Positions 21,601-30,958 of a stretch of 64,000 nt of DNA are shown in pieces. The notes beneath the pieces are model-generated. The model was not told where the DNA came from, searched no databases, and saw only the letters and a program-made list of their open reading frames with translations. Position 1 is the first letter of the stretch; each line of letters starts with the position of its first letter. The stretch spans positions 2,258,404 through 2,322,403 of the forward strand of contig NW_003314278.1 of the NCBI RefSeq assembly GCF_000143415.4, read 5' to 3'. This stretch comes from Selaginella moellendorffii (taxonomy: Eukaryota; Streptophyta; Lycopodiopsida; Selaginellales; Selaginellaceae). The translations under genes were made by a program, and so were the position numbers.

Positions 21601-22722
21601 TCATTTATTTATTGGCTGCCTTTGATTTTGGTTTCCATTTTCTATGTCGGTTTGGGCTTGATTCGGGACGCCAAGCTCTTCCTCAGTGATCAAGCCGCGT
21701 TCCTGATCTATCGGGAATTGCTGCCTGTAGCACAACGCTCCAACGACCAAACCTGTGAAAGAGCCACGGCCGTGAGAAACTCTCGCAAAATGGAACATAG
21801 AATGGTACCAATGACTGCTCCAGCAACGACATCACTCCAGTGGTGCCAGTAGTCATTCATAATCGAAATGGCAACCAAGGTGGCTCCAACGAGAGGAAGC
21901 GCGGCGATCACAAACTTGATAATGCGACCCCTATGACCAGCAAACTTGATTCTACCTGCGAGGTACCATGACAAGTATCCCAACCCCGCGAAAGACCCTG
22001 TGAAGAACAAATGATCGTTTTAAGCTCCCTTGCGACGTAGAGAAAAGAAAAAGGAAAACTTACAGGAAGCGTGACCACTTGGGAAGCTCTTGTAGCCTTG
22101 ACGAACTTCGCCTGCCGAGCCAGTGCAAGCGACGTCTCCAGAGATTGGCTTGAAATGCTAGAAGCAAGAACCAACAAGGATTTACCTCGAGACTCTAGAA
22201 ATTCCAGGAAACAATACCGGAACGCCGTCTGGAAAGCATCTCCAGAAGAAGTCTGGCCGGGGTCGGCCCGTCAAGTTCTTCAAGGAATCGGTGATCACGG
22301 AGGTGATGATAACCGTGAAGAACAAGCCTGGATCGATAGGAGAGAGATATGAGAACTTAGAAGCCAGAAAAAGTTCTTACCAAGAATCGCATGATGCAAA
22401 TCACGGGTGTTCCTCTTGAAGAAATAGTAGCCAAGAATGAATAGAAGAGGAATCGCGAACGATATCACCTGATCAGAATGGAACTTAGCGAGAAAGCAAG
22501 TAAAGATCCCTCTTTTCTTACCACAAGCGCCGCGATTGGGACCGTGAAGCTCTTCACCGGGAACCTGAGATCATTGATCATGTACTCGTTCATGTACCTC
22601 CTGAAGGGATGGATCACTTTGAGCAAAAGCAACTCGAAGATGGCCAGAGCAATGAGAATCGCCCAGTCGTGAGCATGGTGTCTCAACAAGCAATGCCTCC
22701 ATCTCAGGGTGCGATCGCTCAT
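21601..22722 (-). CDS. Lipid phosphate phosphatase (PAP2 family) with an altered catalytic motif
   Basis: Six exons: 22522-22722, 22381-22468, 22194-22327, 22064-22157, 21809-21997 and 21601-21752, about 285 residues. The family dephosphorylates phosphatidic acid or diacylglycerol pyrophosphate at membranes. Six hydrophobic segments are visible. Motif C1 is KNLTGRPRP (113-121) and C2 is KSFPSGHASWS (PSGH 167-170). C3 reads SIMNDYWHHWSD (217-228), where the family has an Arg after the Ser: here Ile218. The nucleophile His224 and Asp228 remain. The tail is polar and acidic (LITEEELGVPNQ). The donor ending exon 3 is uncertain: a strong GTAAAT eight bases later breaks the frame, so the GTCTCG site is assumed. 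Its stop is 59 bases from the next ATG on the same strand. Confidence 0.86.
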
Positions 22723-23089
22723 TGCGCTTCCTGGTCACAGCAGTTAGCAAAAAGCACCACTTTTGAGCAAGGGCTCCTCACCTGTTATCGCGTTTTTGCT
22801 ATGCAATCCCTTCCTCTCACGAAACTCTTGTTGCCACGATCGAGGCCCAAGCTCACCACCGTGTGTAGATCTTTCCCGTTGAAGCTCCGTGATCACCGCT
22901 TGCAAGAGAGTAACGCCATCTGTCCATCAAACTAAGCACGACACCTGTAGAAATAGAAAAATACCTCGAGATTCCTTTGTCCGAATGGCAATCAAGGTAT
23001 ATTCGACAGGACGAATCCAGTCTGCGAATCACTGTCAAAAGTTCCACGCACCAAGTTAAAAAAAAAATGGAGCTTTTGCTATATGTACC
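22723..23089. other. Leader region of the phosphatase gene and 3' region of the second PPR gene
   Basis: No coding sequence is supported. An untranslated first exon and intron for the phosphatase gene may lie here but cannot be fixed from sequence alone. Confidence 0.3.
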
Positions 23090-25051
23090 TCATAGTTCTT
23101 CTGGCTCCTTGGACTCCCCAGCGTATATGTTTGAGACGAGGACGTATGGAACACCGCTCTCTGGTTGCAACTCGGACATTTTCGTCCCGGCTCGCGAGCC
23201 GATCTCCAGATTTCCATGAACCCGGCACGAGTTTAAGAGCGTCGTCCACACCACGGCGTCAGCTTTGAACGGCATTTTCTCGATCAGTTCCGCGGCCTCC
23301 TCGAGCATGCCAGCTCTCCCAAGAGCATCGACGACGCAGCAGTAGTGATCCAGCGAAGGATCCAATCCAAAGTCGCCGGACATGGACACGAAGTATTGGG
23401 TCCCGCGATCGACGAGGCCGATATGGATGCACGCCGTCAGAGCACCAACAAAGCTGCTACCAGTCGGCGTCACCCCCTCCAAGAACATGAGCTCCACAAG
23501 TCCGAGAGCCTCGCGAGCGTGGCCGTTCTCGGCGTAGCGCTGGATCATCGAGTTCCAGAAGACAACGTCGCGGTGCGGGATGGACTCAAACATCTCCCTC
23601 GCCACCTCCAGCCTCGCGTTTTGAGCGTAGAGCATCAGCACGCAGCTGCACGAGAGAAGGCTCCACTGCGGCATCCTGTCGAAGAACTCTTTTGCTCCCT
23701 GGATGCTACCATTCTGAGCGTGGCCGGCGATCATCACCGCCCACGAGACCACGTCCCTGTGAGGCATACCATCGAACAATCCCCGGGCTTCCACCAAAAG
23801 ATCCTTTTGAGCGTAGGCCGAGACGATGGTGTTCCATGACACCATGCTCCACTGCGGCATTCTCTGGAAGGTTGTTCCAGCTTGCTCCAGATCGTTGCCT
23901 TGTGATGCATACGCCTGGATCATCGAGTTCCACGACACGACATCCTTGTGAGGCGTATCATCAAAGATTTCCTTTGTGGAATCCAGGTCTCCAGCTCCTG
24001 CAAATGCCTGCGAGATCGCGTTCCACGATATGGTGTTCCGCTCAGGCATACTGGCAAACAAATCCCTTGCGTCCTCCAAGTGCCCACTCTCGGCATATGC
24101 TGATATCAAGCAGTTCCAGCAGATCACACTCCACTCCGGCGTTCGATCGAACACTTCCTTCGTTTCTCTCACAAGTCCAGCTTGTGCATAGCTCGCGAGT
24201 ACATCCGTCCACGAGATAACATCTCTTTGCGGCATCAAATCAAACAAGAGCTTCGACTGGGAGTAATGCCCGTTCTCGGCATATGCGTGAATCATCGCGT
24301 TCCAGGCCACAAGATCCCAGTGGGGCATTTTCTGGAAGATCCGGGCAGCCTCGATCGTATGCCCATTCTCCGCGCAAGCCCCCAGCATCGCCGTCCACGA
24401 CACCACATTCCTCTGGAGCATCCCCTGGAAGAAGAACCGGCTGGCCTCGGCGGAACTGCGCGTGTAGGCCTTGGCCATGGCGTTCCAGCACGCCACGTCC
24501 CGCTCGGAAGCGCTGATCCCATCGAAGATCATCCGCGCCTCCCCGACGCGCCCGCTGTGCCCATACGCCGCGATCATGATCGTCGCGGAGAAGATGTTGG
24601 GGCGATCGATGTCGTCGTAGACCATCCGTGCCTCCTCCACGCTGCCGCATTTGCCATACATCTCCACCAGGAGATTCGCCAGGAAGCGATTGCCGTGCCA
24701 GGCGCTGCCCAGGATCCGGGCGTGGATCGATCGCCCGCGCAGCAGATCCCTGGCGCCGCCGCACTCGCGGACGATCCGCGCGAGCGCATCGACGCTGCTC
24801 TCCTCGCTAGGGCAGAGCCGCATATTCCACGAATCTTCGAATTTATTTGAAAGCATTTGGGGGCAAAGTTCTCGCAGTCCGTACAGCAACTTACACTGGA
24901 AATTTCGCGGGTATAAAAAGGGATTCCAATGAGCTAAGTGCGCGTACGTCAGTGCTGGGATTGAATGCAATGGATTGGCCAACACATTGTCGTGAGTGTC
25001 CGGAAAAGAGAAAGAGCGCACCACGCAATTTGTGATCGCCCCAAATTCCAT
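23090..25051 (-). CDS. PPR protein, PLS class ending in an E-like domain
   Basis: Intronless, 653 residues, ATG at 25051. The first 75 or so residues lack repeats and could hold an organelle transit peptide; in-frame Met codons at about residues 66 and 76 are alternative starts. Repeats begin near 110 with the RSIHARILGSAWHGNRFL region, followed by 31-residue S-type units (VVSWTAMLGACAENGHT, LVAWNAMIHAYAENG and so on). The C-terminus (AVVWTTLLNSCRVHGNLE, PYVLVSNIYAGE) is an E1/E2-type end without a DYW domain. RNA editing-site recognition in plastids or mitochondria is the usual role for this group; the target is unknown. It is head-to-head with the SBP-box gene, sharing the 25.1-25.9 kb intergenic region. 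Confidence 0.9.
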   Translation of the reverse strand: MEFGAITNCVVRSFSFPDTHDNVLANPLHSIPALTYAHLAHWNPFLYPRNFQCKLLYGLRELCPQMLSNKFEDSWNMRLCPSEESSVDALARIVRECGGARDLLRGRSIHARILGSAWHGNRFLANLLVEMYGKCGSVEEARMVYDDIDRPNIFSATIMIAAYGHSGRVGEARMIFDGISASERDVACWNAMAKAYTRSSAEASRFFFQGMLQRNVVSWTAMLGACAENGHTIEAARIFQKMPHWDLVAWNAMIHAYAENGHYSQSKLLFDLMPQRDVISWTDVLASYAQAGLVRETKEVFDRTPEWSVICWNCLISAYAESGHLEDARDLFASMPERNTISWNAISQAFAGAGDLDSTKEIFDDTPHKDVVSWNSMIQAYASQGNDLEQAGTTFQRMPQWSMVSWNTIVSAYAQKDLLVEARGLFDGMPHRDVVSWAVMIAGHAQNGSIQGAKEFFDRMPQWSLLSCSCVLMLYAQNARLEVAREMFESIPHRDVVFWNSMIQRYAENGHAREALGLVELMFLEGVTPTGSSFVGALTACIHIGLVDRGTQYFVSMSGDFGLDPSLDHYCCVVDALGRAGMLEEAAELIEKMPFKADAVVWTTLLNSCRVHGNLEIGSRAGTKMSELQPESGVPYVLVSNIYAGESKEPEEL

Positions 25052-25905
25052 GTCAATCCCTTCGACTCTATGTTGGTGTGCATACGGACGATACGGAAAA
25101 GAAGAAGCAAAAAACTATGGAAGCCTTGTAGTGCCATGAGCATCGCAAATTGCTCGCTTTGCCCTCTCAGTGACGTACGTAGTCCGGCCATGTGCCCCAT
25201 TGCGAGATTTCTTAACAAGAATTTATAGTTTCCCAGTGTTATCCGTACACAGGGCGCTGGATGGATGGAACCCTAATCTCGGAACAACGCAAAAGCAAAG
25301 TGGAAATGGCCAAGTGTCGCATTTATGCCATGGCCGTGTCGCATGTGACAGCCGTACGAAACGGCACCTCTCGGGCCTGGCCCAAAACCCAGCCCCACGG
25401 GAACCAGTCCGTACCGGCCCCCCAATTGTACGGCGCACGCGGACATGAGGCTTGCACCGGCCGTACAAGACCCACCGACCCTCCCTGCGGTGTTCGTACA
25501 GCATTTAAAAGGGTGCGGCCGTACAGAATACGGAAGTGGCCACGTTAGGGTTGAGCGGGAGCGTACGGACGGGCGCTCACCACATAGAGCCTGTTTGTTT
25601 GTTTTGGTATATTGGTATTTTATTCTCCCTCTCTCTCTCTCGCGCTGGTTGTGCCCTTCCTCTCTCTCTCTCTCTGTTCTTCCCAGGCTAGGGCTACCAG
25701 GAGAATCCTTCCTCTCGCCAATTCCTTCGATCGCTGAGATTAGGGTTCTTCGCTTCTTCCTCTTTGTCCGTCTCGCCAAGAAAACCACGCCAATTTCTTC
25801 TCCCTCTCCTTTTCTCTTTTTAGGTCGCGAGCGCCTCGGCTTCCTCATGGCTTGATTGATTGGCAGATTGATTGATCCCGCGGCGCGCGCGCGCTCCACA
25901 GCAGG
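25052..25905. promoter_or_regulatory. Bidirectional upstream region rich in GTAC cores; CT-repeat leader of the SBP gene
   Basis: Nine GTAC cores lie within 392 bases, at 25175, 25245, 25354, 25411, 25428, 25463, 25496, 25521 and 25563. GTAC is the core of the SBP-domain binding site, and 25460-25468 (GGCCGTACAAG context) fits the fuller NNCGTACAA form. A TATA-like TTTAAAA is at 25504-25510. A CT-repeat tract runs at about 25626-25673, and a telo-box-like TTAGGGTT at about 25740, both in the probable leader of the plus-strand SBP gene. Confidence 0.55.
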
Positions 25906-28110
25906 ATGATGGGTCAGCAGCCGCAGCAAATGGTGGGGATTCACCACCATCACCACCTCCACCACCACGAATCCGAGCAGCAGCCGATTGTCGTGGACCA
26001 GCAGCACAAGCAGCACCACCACCATCACCACCAACACCACCACCACCACCAGCAGCTCATGGAGGAGGAATCCGGCCAGGCAGGAGGAGGAGGAGGAGGA
26101 GAGGGCCTCCCGGAAGACGAGGAAGACGTGGAGGAGGACCCCGAGGACGACGATCCCGCCGAGCTCGCCGCGGCAGTGCCATCCTCGGGCGCCATCGGCG
26201 AGGGGATGGCTCCCGGCAATGCCGACGCCGCCAGTCTTGTCCCGGTTCTGGGAGTGGATTCCTCGCGGAGGCAGCACCAGCGACCAAGAGGAGGAGGAGG
26301 TAGCGGTGGTGGTGGTGGAGGAGGAGGAATCTCGAGTTCTTCGTCGGGGTCTGGCGGAGCTGCTACAGCGGTGGTGGTGGCCGCCGCCGCCGCCGCGGCG
26401 GGGCTCGTTCTTCCAGTTCCTTGCTGCCGAGTGGATGGTTGTGGCGAGGATCTGTCCACTGCCGGGGATTACCACCGGCGGCACAAGGTTTGCAAGCTGC
26501 ATGCTACGTTGCCCAAGGTCATGAATCACGGCCAGGAGCAAAGATTCTGCCAACAATGCAGCAGGTTGGATCTCTCCTCCATATTTTCTCTCTCTTGCGT
26601 TTCATTTCTTCGTTGTTCTTCTTTCCAATCTTTGATAGCGAGAGTGGAATGATTTTTTTTGGCGTGTGTTTCTTTGCATGCTTCTGCTTGCTTGATCCAG
26701 TGATCACTGACAGAAAGATTTTTCTCTCGGTTGAGTTGGCTGATTTTTTTTCTGGTGGCTACTTTCAGATTTCATTCCTTGTCGGAGTTTGACGAAGGCA
26801 AGCGGAGCTGCCGGAAGCGCCTGGCGGGGCACAACGAGCGGAGGCGGAGGCACCAACCGGATTCGCTCGCCACAACTTCCAGTGAAAGTCCTCCATTAAC
26901 TCAGGGTACGCTTTCTCCGCTCTCTTGCATGTTCATGAGTTCAAGTCTCTTCTCTCTCTTTTTTTTTTTTCTCTTCTGCGTGTACGGAAGTTCCTTTTTT
27001 TGTGATCGATATAAGTTTTTGGTTCTTCCCTTTTCCTCATCTATTTTTGGTTTTCAGGCCGGGAGAGCAATAAAAAGCCGCGAGAGTGGAAAGGGCGTGG
27101 AAGGGGAGGGAGGAGAGGAAGAAGTGGGCTATCCTTCTCCGCACGGGGACCCGGAGACGACCCCAGCAGCCCCCTCGTCTTGCGAGACGAAATCCAGAGT
27201 ATGTCCTCTAAGCGAAGAGCGGTGAAGTCAGGTGAAGAGTCATTCTCCATCATTTTCAATGATGCATTCCCAGAGCGTGACAGTGTCAAGGGTAAAATGA
27301 GCCTTCGAGTAGCAGACATGATGGAGAAGAGAGTTGCCGGAGAGTATAAGGAGATTGACGAGCTTGATATTGATATAGCAGACATGGAGCAAGTCAAGGA
27401 GGGGCTCGACCTGGGTGAAGGCGTCGTCATACCTCCGCTGCCGCTCAAAAGGGACGGGAAGCTGTCGGTGCTCAAAGGCTGGCCACCCCAGGAAGGCGCT
27501 GTGCTCAACCCGGACGAGATGCAAATCGAGACGAGCCTGACACCAAAAGACGAGCTTGAGAACAAGCGAGCATGGCAGAGAGGTACGCTCTTTTTTCTTC
27601 GATGTTGTTCTAAACCGCCAACTCGTTCGTTGCACAGATGACAAAGAGACGCTGCTCCACTGCTTCTGGGAGTGCTCCAAAGTCCAGCCGGTGTGGAGAT
27701 GGGCCGCGAGGCAGCTGAGCAAGCTCCGGGGCAGCAAGGTGAAGCTGGAGCTCCGGCAGGCGGTGTTCGGCGGGAAGCTGGATAGCTGGGCCTCGCAGGA
27801 GAACGTTTCGGTGTGGAAGCTCTTGCGGGGGATAATCCTCTGGCAGATATGGTTGGCGAGGAAGGGGAAGGCCTTGTCCGGGATCCAGTGGACTTCGAAC
27901 AAGGTGATCCGGGCGGCGTGGGTGGACCTGATGATGTACGCCATGCAGGATTGGTTGGAAGTTTACAAGAAGAAGGAGACCGGCAAGATGGAAGACGCTC
28001 ACGAGCTGCGCGGCAAGTTCGATTCCAAGTGGCTGGTGAACCAGTTTGCTGGGAAACGGGCCGAGTGGAGCATGGTTTGGAAGGATCCCGACGACGTTTT
28101 GCTCGATTGA
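25906..28110 (+). CDS. SBP-box transcription factor whose reading frame continues into a LINE-like C-terminus
   Basis: Exons 25906-26564, 26769-26905, 27058-27582 and 27638-28110 join in frame to 597 residues. The N-terminus is rich in His and Gln (two runs of consecutive His), then Gly and acidic runs. The complete SBP domain spans about 173-250: [31 protein letters not shown] and [17 protein letters not shown], with all eight zinc ligands and the nuclear localisation signal. The intron splits the domain at the usual CSR|FH position. Beyond it, residues encoded at 27180-27582 match no SPL protein I know. The last exon ([34 protein letters not shown]) resembles the zf-RVT end of plant LINEs. 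The SBP part is certain; whether the native transcript includes the last two exons is not. Confidence 0.75.
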
Positions 28111-28383
28111 CAGGGACGCTCGCTGGTGTCACTGCAAGAACAGTAATAGAGAAGCAAGAACCGATTAAAATCTCACCAGGAACTTACAGCGTCAGCAGCT
28201 TTGGCCTATTAATCTGGACGAGAAAGGACTGAAGCAGCTCCTCGTCTGCTTCGCTCTTTATAACACTTTGTACACACGACGGACAACGATTGTTATACTT
28301 ACAAAAGGCTTTTAAGATGGTGGTGGTGGTGATGGAACGATCAAAGTCGACAGCTAGCTGGTAGAAAATAATCTCCTTTTCTT
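27600..28383 (+). mobile_element. 5'-truncated LINE-like segment (zf-RVT region), first copy
   Basis: The zf-RVT-type coding end and its downstream non-coding tail, up to the CTTCTTCTTC tract, recur at 30337-30864 with scattered differences and small deletions. LINE insertions are typically truncated at the 5' end, which fits. No target-site duplication was recognised, and no reverse transcriptase core is present. Confidence 0.5.
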
Positions 28384-28990
28384 CTTCTTCCTTTCTTCTT
28401 TTCATTTGATGGTCTGGTCTGAAAGAACGTTTAATCCCTTGTACGAGGGCTGTAACCATAGCCATAGTTACAGTTGAAGTGATTGATCCTAAAAATACGG
28501 CCTGGGATATAGCAAACTTTAGCTTCGTCCACTGGAGTTCGCTGCTTTTAGGGAACAACCAACAAGTTCACCATGGACGGAGCCGGATCAAGCAAGCGGT
28601 GGAGGACTGCTTTGATGGGTGCCGGGCGTAGTCGACTGGGCCTGCTGCTCCATGACATCCAGTGGAGTTTGAAAGCGAGTTCTTAAACCTTAGTCTCCGA
28701 TAAACCCAAGAGCGCCAGCGCCTCTTGGCAGCTCTTGTAGCTGCGAGATCATCACGTTCCTGGACACCACGCTCCAGCAGTGCGGCAAAGCGGGCGCTCT
28801 GGCCGAGGCCTGGATCCTCTACCTCGGCCTCGAGGCCGAGAAGCTCGTCGCCAACTTCCTCATCCTCATGTACGGCAAGTGCTAGAGCATCGACCACCTA
28901 TTCGAGCGGATGGAACGACTACTCGTACAGCATCATGCTCCAGGCATTTGCCGAATGCGAGAAAATGCTCTTGCGCACCAGTCACCCGAC
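28384..28990 (+). pseudogene. Broken copy of the 5' part of the 31-kb PPR gene
   Basis: Sequence from about 28555 to 28970 aligns by eye with 31080-31420 of the intact PPR gene, for example the stretches encoding LEAEKLVANFLILMYGKC and RNDYSYSIMLQAFA. It contains an in-frame TAG after the GKC, deletions and frame changes, so it is not translatable as a PPR protein. It lies directly after the first LINE-like copy, as the intact gene lies after the second, which shows that the two blocks duplicated together. Confidence 0.75.
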
Positions 28991-29290
28991 GACGGTCAGG
29001 CTGATGGAGTCGGGTCCGAGTTGGAAGGCCCGGAAGCTTGCCCATTCTACGGCCTCTTCGCGAAGCTCGCTCGCTCGCTCTTCGACGAGCGCAACGTGGA
29101 CCACCATGGTCGCGGCGTATGCCCCATCTTCGTGTCCTACGCTAGGCTGCACCACAGTCATGACGTACACGCGCTCGCTCTCGGCCTCCTCCGCTCCCCC
29201 GCTCTGCTCGAACCGGCGAAGCGAGCGGCAGTGAAGCAGCATGCTGCGACAGTCTCGAGCATCATGGCTCGAGTTTACTGTAGTGAACCT
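28991..29290. pseudogene. Mosaic of inverted PPR, direct PPR and inverted alternative-oxidase fragments
   Basis: About 28995-29055 matches the reverse complement of a PPR segment near 31590-31660. About 29060-29130 matches the PPR gene directly (near 31805-31890). About 29140-29275 matches the reverse complement of alternative oxidase exon 3, keeping [16 protein letters not shown] on the minus strand with deletions before and after it. All three pieces come from genes 2-5 kb to the right. None is intact. Confidence 0.75.
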
Positions 29291-29355
29291 TTTTTTGTTT
29301 TCCACTCTAGAATAACTCCTGGCTATTGGACTCAAGCACTCCAAACCCTTGGTCA

Positions 29356-29952
29356 TCACACCTGAATAACATCACGATCTGGATAGTTCACGAACAAATC
29401 GTACTCCTCCGGCGGGATCATCCTGGTGTCGACTCCAGCCTTGAGCACCTTGAGATTGTTCTCAGCGTCGGTGCGAGCTTCCATCAGCATTCCGCGGATG
29501 GTCGGCCCGATCACGTCGCGAACCTCGTACGAAATGTTGAAATTGAAGGCGGTATCGCACACGTCCTTGCGCACCTCCTCGCCATAGTCAAGCCGCTCCC
29601 ACCTGTAAAAGGTGACGCGAAACCCCCTGGACAGGAGCACGCCGAAGAGGAGGTAAGGCCCATCGTTCTTGTCCATCTCCCTGTCCAGGCACTCGTACAT
29701 GTCATAAGGGGTGCGGCCACAGAGGAAAATGACATCGCCATCCCGCTTGCCCTCGAGCTCGCCACTGCGCAGTGATCAGGAGGACTATGGAAGTTCTTCT
29801 TACCTGTAGACAATCACTCTTGATACATAGCCAGTCAGGAAGCCCACGGGATCTTTCCAGTAATCAGGAAGACCCAGTTCCTTGATCTTCCAGCTCTTGT
29901 CGCCCAGCACATTATCCGGAGTTACCAGATCCCTGAGACTCACGAACCCCAT
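29356..29952 (-). CDS. Unrecognised two-exon protein, 185 residues
   Basis: Exons 29804-29952 and 29356-29764 join in phase; the donor is CAG|GTAAGA. I do not recognise the family. It is soluble, with no signal peptide or membrane span, and has well-formed protein character: MGFVSLRDLVTPDNVLGDKS, DGDVIFLCGRTPYDMYECLD, and VRDVIGPTIRGMLMEARTD, ending in YDLFVNYPDRDVIQV. Its frame is intact although it sits between scrambled gene fragments on both sides, so it is either a resident gene or a recently moved one. A continuation past the terminal CAG|GTGTGA into another exon cannot be excluded. Confidence 0.6.
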
Positions 29953-30062
29953 CCCCAGCCCTAGAATGTTTCGAGCATTGCTGTTATAAGTCTAGTCTCG
30001 TGAATTTATCAAAGAACTGATTTGGTCCCTCTCATCACAGTCGTCCTCGTCCATCGCAAGTG

Positions 30063-30300
30063 ATAGACGCTACATTGGGATTGAGCTTGCGAGCTTTCAC
30101 TCCAGCACAGGCAGCTCGCGGCATATCCTTCTGGACCTTGGCAGCGGCGAGCCAGGTCATTCAAGGGATGGCGCGGCATGGTATCGGCAAGGTCCTCGGC
30201 CTAGCATCCCGGCTCGGGTGACTCCATAGTCGGAGGTGATGGAAGACTATATGCCATCCTTGAAGATGGCGAACGCTGACCTCGTCCGGTGGCAGGACGA
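30063..30300 (-). pseudogene. Inverted fragment of the PPR gene 3' end
   Basis: The plus-strand text matches the reverse complement of about 32360-32670 of the intact PPR gene, including the segments encoding KLNPN, ARAARGI and VYDHF-adjacent sequence, with small gaps. It therefore carries an inverted, decayed copy of the E-like end. Confidence 0.7.
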
Positions 30301-30336
30301 GATGCTCAATGGCGATGGAGTGTTTGGAGTGTTTCC

Positions 30337-30864
30337 CTTGTCAGCTAGAGCTCCGGCAGGCTGTCTTCGGCGGGAAGCTGGATAGCTGGGCCTCTCAGGA
30401 GAACGTTTCGGTGTGGAAGCTCTTGCGCCCTCGAGCAGATATGGTTGGCGAGGAAGGGCAAGGCCTTGTCCGGGATCCAGTGGACTTCAAACAAGGTGAT
30501 TCGGGCGGCGTGGGTGGACCTGATGATGTACGCGATGCAGAACTGGCTGAAAGTTTACAAGAAGAAGGAGACCAGCAAGATGGAAGACGCTCACGAGCTG
30601 CGCGGCAAGTTCGACTCCAAGTGGCTGGTGAACCAGTTTTGACTGACAGGGTCCCGACGACGATTGACAGGGACGCTCACTCCAAGAACAGTATGAGCAG
30701 AGAAGCAGGAACTTACAGCGTCAGCAGCAATCCGGACGAGAAAGGACCGCTCTTTATAACACTTTGTACACACGACGGACAACGATTGTTATACTTACAA
30801 AAGATGGTGGAACGATCAAAGTCGACAGCTAACTGGTAGAAAATAATCTTCTTCTTCTTCTTTT
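30337..30864 (+). mobile_element. LINE-like segment, second copy
   Basis: Repeats 27740-28383 with deletions. The shared protein text includes [20 protein letters not shown] and [20 protein letters not shown], and the non-coding tail ends in the same CTTCTTCTTC tract. Its coding frame is broken relative to the first copy. It immediately precedes the intact PPR gene. Confidence 0.6.
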
Positions 30865-30958
30865 ACAGCCTGGGATCTATAGCAAACATAGTTGAAGTGA
30901 TTGATCCTCCAAGATCAAAGCCTGGGAGATAGGCAAACGTTACAGAGGAGGATGTAGA

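Noticed and set aside
25273..26556. Long minus-strand open frame of 427 codons opposite the SBP gene
   Set aside because: It arises from the antisense of His- and Gly-codon repeats; no domain, and the plus strand carries a certain SBP gene.
27041..28132. Minus-strand open frame of 363 codons
   Set aside because: Antisense shadow of the SBP/LINE exons; Ser/Pro/Arg-rich with no protein family character.
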